DNA of 18,247 nt from TMED-70 sp036164085 (GTDB lineage: Bacteria > Chloroflexota > Dehalococcoidia > Lucifugimonadales > Lucifugimonadaceae): NCBI GenBank assembly GCA_036164085.1, contig JAYZJV010000010.1, positions 1 to 18,247 on the forward strand. Direction: 5' to 3'. Below the pieces are notes generated by a model that did not search any database, was not told the DNA's origin, and worked only from the letters and a program-made list of their open reading frames with translations. Below, in pieces: positions 13,582-18,247 of the stretch (position 1 is the first letter of the stretch; each line of letters starts with the position of its first letter). The position numbers were made by a program, and so were the translations under genes.

Positions 13582-14406
13582 ATGGACTTTTTAAACACCA
13601 AAAAATATTACTCATCCATTTATTTTGATATAAAACGCAATATGTATTCTATGGTAGGAGATGATGCTATTTCTTTTTTAGATAGGATGTCTACTAATAA
13701 TATATTTAATTTTCAATCTTCTAGAACTGCTATTACTGATAATAAAGGAGCAATAATAGACATTTTGTCCTATAAAGTTATTGATGATAAAAAAATTATT
13801 TTTGTTTCAGATACTGAAAAAGATAGATCCATTGAATATATGAAAAAATATATAATTATTGATGATGTTGAAATAAATAAAACCACAGAATTAAATAAGT
13901 TAGTAATATATTTAAATAAAGACACTCCTTTACAAGATCTAGACAAATTTACTTTATTTAATCAATATGAACATAAAAATTTGATAAGGTATGAGCTTTT
14001 TGCATCTGATGATGAACTTAAAATATCAGAAAAATTTAAGTTCAAAAAGATTTCTAATATTGAGAAGAATAATTTAGATATACAGATGAAATATGTAAGT
14101 TTTAATGAATCTATGATAAAAACTAATCCTTTAGAATTAGGATTAAAGAATTTAATTTCTTTTGATAAAGGTTGCTACGTAGGACAAGAAGTAATTGCTC
14201 GTCTTTATAACTATAAAAAAGTAAGTAGAGCATTGGTTCCATTTAAAACAAAATCTGAATTGAAAATAAATTCAAAAATTATTATAAAATCAAAAAACAT
14301 AGGGAATGTATTAAGCATTCAAAAGAACTCAGATGTCTTTTTTGGGCTTTGTTTAATAAAGAAGAGATTTTCTAATTTAATATCTGAAGAGATTTTAAAT
14401 ATTTAA
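13582..14406 (+). CDS. YgfZ/GcvT-domain protein (Fe-S cluster assembly/repair, CAF17-like)
   Basis: YgfZ/IBA57-type proteins help build or repair certain 4Fe-4S enzymes in a folate-dependent way. The key motif is complete: FDKGCYVGQEVIARLYN (194-210), with the essential Cys198. The N-terminal part FLDRMSTNNI (32-41) and TAITDNKGAIIDIL (49-62) follow the GcvT fold. The middle of the protein is rich in Lys, Asn and Ile and diverges strongly. At 274 residues it is a little shorter than E. coli YgfZ. Adjacency to the A-type carrier supports the Fe-S role over an aminomethyltransferase role, and no other glycine-cleavage genes are present. Its stop overlaps the fabL stop from the opposite strand by 4 nt. 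Confidence 0.9.
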   Translation: MDFLNTKKYYSSIYFDIKRNMYSMVGDDAISFLDRMSTNNIFNFQSSRTAITDNKGAIIDILSYKVIDDKKIIFVSDTEKDRSIEYMKKYIIIDDVEINKTTELNKLVIYLNKDTPLQDLDKFTLFNQYEHKNLIRYELFASDDELKISEKFKFKKISNIEKNNLDIQMKYVSFNESMIKTNPLELGLKNLISFDKGCYVGQEVIARLYNYKKVSRALVPFKTKSELKINSKIIIKSKNIGNVLSIQKNSDVFFGLCLIKKRFSNLISEEILNI

Positions 14407-15155
14407 CTTAGTAACAAAGTACCACCACCATCAACCAAGATATTTTGTCCTATTATCATTTCAGACTCTTCACTGCATAACATGATTGCTGCTTTAGCTA
14501 TATGTTCTGTTAGGAGTTTTTTTTGAGAGGGGTTTTTTCTTTCTAATATTTTTTTTATTTCTATTTGATTAGGAAAGTGTTTAACAGCATCAGTCTCTAT
14601 CATTGAAGCAGAAATAGAATTTACATTTATTCCTTTGGGTGCAAGATCATAGGCCATGTATCTAGTTATAGACTCAAGAGCAGCTTTTGAAACTCCTATT
14701 GAAAAATAATTTTTTAAAACCTTAGTAGATCCTGGAGAAGAAATATTTATTATCCTAGAGTTTTTTGGCATTATTTCAGATATAGTTTTTGATAAAATCC
14801 ATGGGCCTTTGGCATTGATTTGCATTGTCCAATCCCAATGTTTTTCTGTAGTTTCTAAAGAGTCCTTCATCACTCCAGAAGCAGCATTGTTTATAAGAAA
14901 ATCTATTTTTATATTTAATTTTTTTATTTCATTACTAAATTTACTAATATCTTCGTTAGAATTTAGATTGAGTTTTTTTGAAATGACATTTACGCCTAAT
15001 TCTTTAAGGTCTTTTTCGACTTTTTTCGCGTCTGATGGACTTCTAAGATACGTAAATATTATGTCACAACCTTTTTGAGCAAATTTATAACATATTTTTT
15101 TTCCTATGCCTCTAGAGCCACCAGTGAGCAGTAATGTTTTATTTTTAAAAATCAT
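14403..15155 (-). CDS. fabL: Enoyl-[acyl-carrier-protein] reductase, FabL type
   Basis: This short-chain dehydrogenase/reductase probably reduces trans-2-enoyl-ACP, the last step of each fatty-acid elongation cycle. The nucleotide-binding TGGSRGIG is at 11-18. The catalytic pair is Tyr150-x6-Lys157 (NYFSIGVSKAALE) rather than the Y-x3-K of FabG-like enzymes, which marks an enoyl reductase. Specific resemblance to Bacillus FabL is seen in NNAASGV (89-95), HWDWTMQINAK (106-116), TRYMAYDLAPKGINVN and TDAVKHFP (188-195). The SRG after TGG fits NADPH use. Length is 250 residues. It overlaps fabG by 4 nt (ATGA) and ends the operon. A non-FAS Y-x6-K reductase is possible, but the fabG/plsX context makes FabL the best call. 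Confidence 0.87.
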   Translation of the reverse strand: MIFKNKTLLLTGGSRGIGKKICYKFAQKGCDIIFTYLRSPSDAKKVEKDLKELGVNVISKKLNLNSNEDISKFSNEIKKLNIKIDFLINNAASGVMKDSLETTEKHWDWTMQINAKGPWILSKTISEIMPKNSRIINISSPGSTKVLKNYFSIGVSKAALESITRYMAYDLAPKGINVNSISASMIETDAVKHFPNQIEIKKILERKNPSQKKLLTEHIAKAAIMLCSEESEMIIGQNILVDGGGTLLLS

Positions 15156-15895
15156 ATGGCCATTCCACCATCTACTCTAATTATTTCTCCAGTTATATAC
15201 CTAGCTTCTTCTTTAGACAAAAAAGCTGCTATAGGAGCAATTTCTTCAGGTTCACCAAATCTTTGCATGGGTATCCAAGACATAACTTCATTTTTAACTT
15301 TTTCAGATAATACGTTAGTGGTTGCTGTAGAAACATACCCTGGAGCAATTACATTTACAGTTATATTTCTAGTAGCAACTTCCTTTGCGACAGATTTTGT
15401 AAATGAGTGGATTCCTGCTTTAGAAGCAGAATAATTAGATTGCCCTATATTTCCTCTAATTCCTACTACAGATGAGATGTTTATTACCCTTCCCCACCTA
15501 TTTTTTATCATATTGTTTATGCATAATTTTGTACAATAAAATGTTCCCTTTAGATTTGTATCTATCACTCTATCAAAATCTTCTGGTTTCATTCTCATTA
15601 GTAATGAGTCAGAAATAATTCCAGCATTGTTATATAAAATTTCTATATTTCCTAAATGTTCTTCGACTGAATTAATCATTTCTTTAACTTCATTAAGTTT
15701 TGATACATTTGCTTTGACTATCATTCCTTCAGCCCCTAATGATTTTACTTTTTTTAATACCTCTTCCGCATCATCTTTATGAGAATTATAATTTATAGCG
15801 ATTTTATGACCACTTTCTGCAAGTTTTAATGCAATAGACCTTCCGATTCCTCTCGATGCACCTGTTATTAATGCCACTCTTGGTATATCTTCCAT
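15152..15895 (-). CDS. fabG: 3-oxoacyl-[acyl-carrier-protein] reductase
   Basis: FabG reduces 3-ketoacyl-ACP to (R)-3-hydroxyacyl-ACP with NADPH. In 247 residues it shows TGASRGIG (11-18), NNAG (89-92), catalytic Asn114 in TNLKG, Ser142 in NISSVVGIRGN, and Tyr155-x3-Lys159 (NYSASK). The C-terminal VDGGMAI is typical of housekeeping FabG. It sits between plsX (3 nt upstream) and fabL (4-nt overlap), so the enzyme has its product route encoded alongside: the hotdog pair for dehydration and FabL for the second reduction. No acpP, fabD or fabF is in the window. Confidence 0.96.
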   Translation of the reverse strand: MEDIPRVALITGASRGIGRSIALKLAESGHKIAINYNSHKDDAEEVLKKVKSLGAEGMIVKANVSKLNEVKEMINSVEEHLGNIEILYNNAGIISDSLLMRMKPEDFDRVIDTNLKGTFYCTKLCINNMIKNRWGRVINISSVVGIRGNIGQSNYSASKAGIHSFTKSVAKEVATRNITVNVIAPGYVSTATTNVLSEKVKNEVMSWIPMQRFGEPEEIAPIAAFLSKEEARYITGEIIRVDGGMAI

Positions 15896-15898
15896 ATA

Positions 15899-16897
15899 TT
15901 AATCCTTAATTTCTGACCTTATTTTTTTAATTGCATTTTGTTGTTTTTCAACCCAATTATTCTCTATTGTTAATTTGGCTGTTTGAATTGCTTTTACTAT
16001 GGTTGAAACATTTGAAGATCCATGCCCGATTATTGCAATTCCATTTATTCCGAAAATTGGACCTCCGCCATAAGATTCTGAAAGAACATTAGTTTTATTA
16101 TAAATACCGTTTGATAGGTCTTTATCTCCAGTTTTATCTAAAATTTCACTAGCAATTTTTTTTCCTAGACTTTCAGTAGTCTTTAGTAGAATATTTCCTA
16201 CAAATCCATCACATATTACTACATCAACTTTTTGTTCAAATAGATCTTCTGGTTCTATATTACCAACAAAATTTAATGAACTTTTCGATAATAGTTCATA
16301 TGATTCTTTTACGAGTAGATTCCCTTTTCCTTCTTCAGACCCTACAGATAACAAAGCAATTTTAGGAGTTTCTTTATTAAACATTAATTTTGATACTTGG
16401 TCACCAATTGCTGCAAAATCTGCTAATTGAGATGCTTTTGTATCAACATTTGACCCCAAGTCTAAAAGAACCATTTCAGGAGAAAAACCAATAATTGGGC
16501 CTCCTATAGAACCTCTTTCAATACCATCCATAGTTCCAAATAAAATTGAAGCTGCTGCCAATGTTGCTCCTGATGACCCCATGCTAACTACACCATTTGC
16601 ATAACCTTTTTTTACTAAGCCGGCTGAAATAAAAATTGATGCTTTAGGTTTATTTCTATATGCACTAACAGGACTTTCGCCTTCTTTAACGACTCCCTCT
16701 GATGGGATTACTTTCATTTTTTCTGTTATTTCTTTAGGGAATTTAGATAGTTCTTTATTAACTTCATCAGGATCACCTACTAATATTACTTTTATTCCAA
16801 AATCTTTGATTGCACTAATAGCTGCTGGAACTGTTACAGATGGCCCAAAGTCCCCGCCCATAGCATCTAGCGCAATAATTCCATCAAATTTATCCAT
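15899..16897 (-). CDS. plsX: Phosphate acyltransferase PlsX
   Basis: PlsX makes acyl-phosphate from acyl-ACP, feeding PlsY for glycerol-3-phosphate acylation at the membrane surface. The 332-residue protein begins with the signature IALDAMGGDFGPSVTV (8-23) and has the conserved KEGESPVSAYRNKPKAS region (about 72-88, 17 residues), VSMGSSGATLA and the LLDLGSNVDTK segment. Length is normal. A clear AGGAGT ribosome binding site lies about 5 nt before the ATG, overlapping the end of the upstream MaoC gene. plsX-fabG adjacency is common in bacteria. FapR or similar sites are not evident. Confidence 0.97.
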   Translation of the reverse strand: MDKFDGIIALDAMGGDFGPSVTVPAAISAIKDFGIKVILVGDPDEVNKELSKFPKEITEKMKVIPSEGVVKEGESPVSAYRNKPKASIFISAGLVKKGYANGVVSMGSSGATLAAASILFGTMDGIERGSIGGPIIGFSPEMVLLDLGSNVDTKASQLADFAAIGDQVSKLMFNKETPKIALLSVGSEEGKGNLLVKESYELLSKSSLNFVGNIEPEDLFEQKVDVVICDGFVGNILLKTTESLGKKIASEILDKTGDKDLSNGIYNKTNVLSESYGGGPIFGINGIAIIGHGSSNVSTIVKAIQTAKLTIENNWVEKQQNAIKKIRSEIKD

Positions 16898-16906
16898 TGT
16901 TTACTC

Positions 16907-17275
16907 CTATTTGAATAACAATGAAGCAGAAACAGCTTCATCTCCATTGTCTTTTTTACAAATAATATTAATTTTTTCTTTTGTTTTTTCTTCTAAATAA
17001 ATTTTTATCTTTTCTTCAGAATATACTGGATTTTTTAATCTTGCGTCAAAAAGAGTGTTTTGAAGCATTTTTTCTGAGTAAACATCATACAAATACTCCA
17101 TAATTAATGATAATGTAAGCATTCCATGAGCTATTCTTGATTTGAATATAGATTTTTCAGCAAATTCTTCATCAATATGTATGGGATTAAAATCTTTGGA
17201 AGCCTCAGCATAATCGTCAATCATTTGTTGTGTTATTTTGATTTCTTTATAATTTGAAATTTTATTCTCCATCAT
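16907..17275 (-). CDS. MaoC-like hotdog dehydratase, catalytic subunit
   Basis: A 122-residue single-hotdog protein with the R-specific hydratase 2 motif: Asp28-FNPI-His33, then AHGML at 49-53. Proteins of this type add or remove water at (R)-3-hydroxyacyl-CoA or -ACP. The neighbouring gene encodes a second hotdog without these residues, the arrangement of mycobacterial HadA-HadB, where the B subunit is catalytic. With fabG, fabL and plsX downstream, the most likely role is 3-hydroxyacyl-ACP dehydratase of the fatty-acid cycle in place of FabZ. That is inference; an acyl-CoA hydratase is the alternative. Two consecutive ATGs occur at the start; the first gives a 14-nt overlap with the upstream gene. 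Confidence 0.87.
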   Translation of the reverse strand: MMENKISNYKEIKITQQMIDDYAEASKDFNPIHIDEEFAEKSIFKSRIAHGMLTLSLIMEYLYDVYSEKMLQNTLFDARLKNPVYSEEKIKIYLEEKTKEKINIICKKDNGDEAVSASLLFK

Positions 17276-17645
17276 TAGTTATTAAAATTGTACTTATTGA
17301 TTCTCCTAACTTTATTTTTGACTCATCAGAATATCGAATTTTAATCTTAATAAAAATATTATTTCTTCTTTCTGTTTTAGATTCTATTTCAGGAGATGCA
17401 AGAATTTTTTGCTTTTCATCAAACGGTTTTTTCCAATTTATAGATTGACTCAAATGAATTGCTCCTTTTTCTAAATCAACTTCATTCAATAATTTTCCAA
17501 AAGTTATTGAAACTATAGCAAATGGTGTGTGATTATTTATATCTCTGTTAATTATTGCTTTAGAATATAGTTCTGATGTTTTTTTATCTATTAAAATTTC
17601 ATAAGGTCCAAATTTGTGACCTGATTCAAAAGAATTGAAACCCAT
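17262..17645 (-). CDS. MaoC-like hotdog protein, non-catalytic partner subunit (HadA-like)
   Basis: This 127-residue protein resembles the N-terminal MaoC dehydratase domain (FAS1-type DH region). It shows an early HKFGPYEI segment (10-17) and an IHLSQSINWKKPF stretch (63-75) that matches the family's g-I-H-x-x-Q-x-x-x-W-x-x-P turn. It lacks the D-x4-H hydratase motif. Such subunits form a heterodimer with a catalytic hotdog and supply the acyl-chain tunnel. The overlap with the catalytic partner supports assembly as a pair. The start ATG is 1 nt after the stop of the thioredoxin-like gene. Pairing and role are inferred from family and context. Confidence 0.8.
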   Translation of the reverse strand: MGFNSFESGHKFGPYEILIDKKTSELYSKAIINRDINNHTPFAIVSITFGKLLNEVDLEKGAIHLSQSINWKKPFDEKQKILASPEIESKTERRNNIFIKIKIRYSDESKIKLGESISTILITNDGE

Positions 17646-17646
17646 A

Positions 17647-18222
17647 TTATTTTTTATCCTCCTCTAAAAGTCTAGAAATATATTCATCTAATGAATTCAT
17701 GTCTAAGGGTCCATTTACCTTAAATGCAAAAGTGCCATCGCTTCTAACAAAAAATTTTTCTGGCACAGCTATTACTCCAAAGTTTACGGCAGTGAATCCC
17801 TCTTTATCAATCAAAATCTCATACTGAATATCATTATTTTTGATGAAGTTTTCTATACTGTTTTTATCATCCCATATAGCAATTCCTATAAATTCAACTC
17901 CTTTAAAATTCCATTCTTTATAACCATCTGATAAAACGCTAGCTTCTTTAATACATGGACCACACCATGAAGACCAAAAGTCAATTACAACAGGAATCCC
18001 TTTGTAATCTTCTAAATTTATATTTTCTCCATTTAGATTTTTTAGTTCAAATTGAGTTCCTTCTGGTGCAGATATTATAACTTCTCCCATTGTACTGTTT
18101 ACACCTCTGTTTATCTTGGGAGCTTTTTCGCTTAAAGTACCTAAAGTTAAAAATATAAAAAATAAGATTAAAAATAAAATGGTAATTGAAATTGATATAT
18201 TTCTTAAATTTAATTTATGCAT
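17647..18222 (-). CDS. Membrane-anchored TlpA/ResA-like thiol-disulfide oxidoreductase
   Basis: A 191-residue protein with one N-terminal hydrophobic helix (about 10-29), no lipobox, and a thioredoxin-like domain facing outside. The redox motif WCGPC has Cys87 and Cys90, in VIDFWSSWCGPCIKE, and the cis-proline loop is IAVPEKFFV with Pro154. The EGTQFELKNLNGENI lead-in (54-68) and DFWSSWCGPC layout fit the ResA/TlpA/CcmG group, which reduces apocytochrome c or other exported thiols. No cytochrome c maturation gene is in the window, though its upstream neighbour is cut off. It is the first visible gene of the run leading to the fatty-acid genes. The ATG at 18220-18222 is 25 nt from the window end, so the promoter may lie outside. 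Confidence 0.9.
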   Translation of the reverse strand: MHKLNLRNISISITILFLILFFIFLTLGTLSEKAPKINRGVNSTMGEVIISAPEGTQFELKNLNGENINLEDYKGIPVVIDFWSSWCGPCIKEASVLSDGYKEWNFKGVEFIGIAIWDDKNSIENFIKNNDIQYEILIDKEGFTAVNFGVIAVPEKFFVRSDGTFAFKVNGPLDMNSLDEYISRLLEEDKK

Positions 18223-18247
18223 TTTGCTTTCTTTTATTTTTAAAATA

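Noticed and set aside
14403..15155. A second FabG (3-oxoacyl-ACP reductase)
   Set aside because: The active-site spacing is Tyr-x6-Lys rather than Tyr-x3-Lys, and several FabL-specific segments are present.
16806..17000. 64-codon plus-strand frame opposite plsX and the MaoC gene
   Set aside because: Shadow frame across two coding genes on the other strand with no independent support.
1..18247. Mobile elements, CRISPR arrays, tRNA or rRNA genes, toxin-antitoxin or defence genes
   Set aside because: No transposase or integrase motif, no regularly spaced repeat, no cloverleaf-like segment and no gap large enough to hide one were found.

Overview
The window is a compact stretch of bacterial chromosome, strongly AT-rich by eye, with short intergenic gaps and many 1-4 nt stop/start overlaps. 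No insertion sequence, phage gene, CRISPR array, tRNA or rRNA is visible. The mix of families (DUF3090 plus an SCO1664-type kinase-like protein, PspAB, DUF1385 beside rpmE, a FabL-type enoyl reductase, paired MaoC-like hotdog proteins) suggests a streamlined, low-GC, probably free-living member of the Chloroflexota (for example a marine SAR202-like lineage). A low-GC actinobacterium is the main alternative. This placement is inference from gene content, not a phylogeny.

Layout. (1) 2-824 (+): the last 37 codons of a DUF3090 protein overlap an SCO1664-family gene. It meets, tail to tail, an inositol-monophosphatase-family gene (828-1739, -). (2) 1807-7379 (+): pspAB; a glutamine-amidotransferase-like protein that has lost its catalytic residues; a GC-rich inverted repeat; gyrA; a flavin-reductase-like gene; a GT4-type glycosyltransferase. 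(3) 7439-9136 (+): rplU, rpmA, rpmE and a DUF1385 membrane protein. (4) 13135-9141 (-): PduO-type cobalamin adenosyltransferase, hisH, hisA, hisF, a HAD hydrolase and hisIE, nearly head to tail. (5) 13234-14406 (+): an A-type Fe-S carrier and a YgfZ/GcvT-like protein, abutting. (6) 18222-14403 (-): membrane-anchored TlpA/ResA-like thioredoxin, two hotdog dehydratase-like subunits, plsX, fabG and a FabL-type enoyl-ACP reductase.

How the genes fit together. Block 4 carries the central and late steps of the common histidine/purine branch: HisIE makes ProFAR, HisA isomerises it, and HisF-HisH closes the imidazole ring. Block 6 holds the reductive half of a type II fatty-acid cycle (FabG reduction, a probable heterodimeric MaoC-type dehydratase in place of FabZ, FabL reduction) plus PlsX, which passes acyl chains to phospholipid synthesis. 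Block 5 is a small Fe-S cluster maturation unit. Block 3 is a ribosomal-protein operon.

No gene-free stretch exceeds 300 nt. The longest gaps are 13136-13233 (a divergent promoter region) and 2925-3012 (the GC-rich element before gyrA). All functional calls are from reading motifs by eye; no database search was run.
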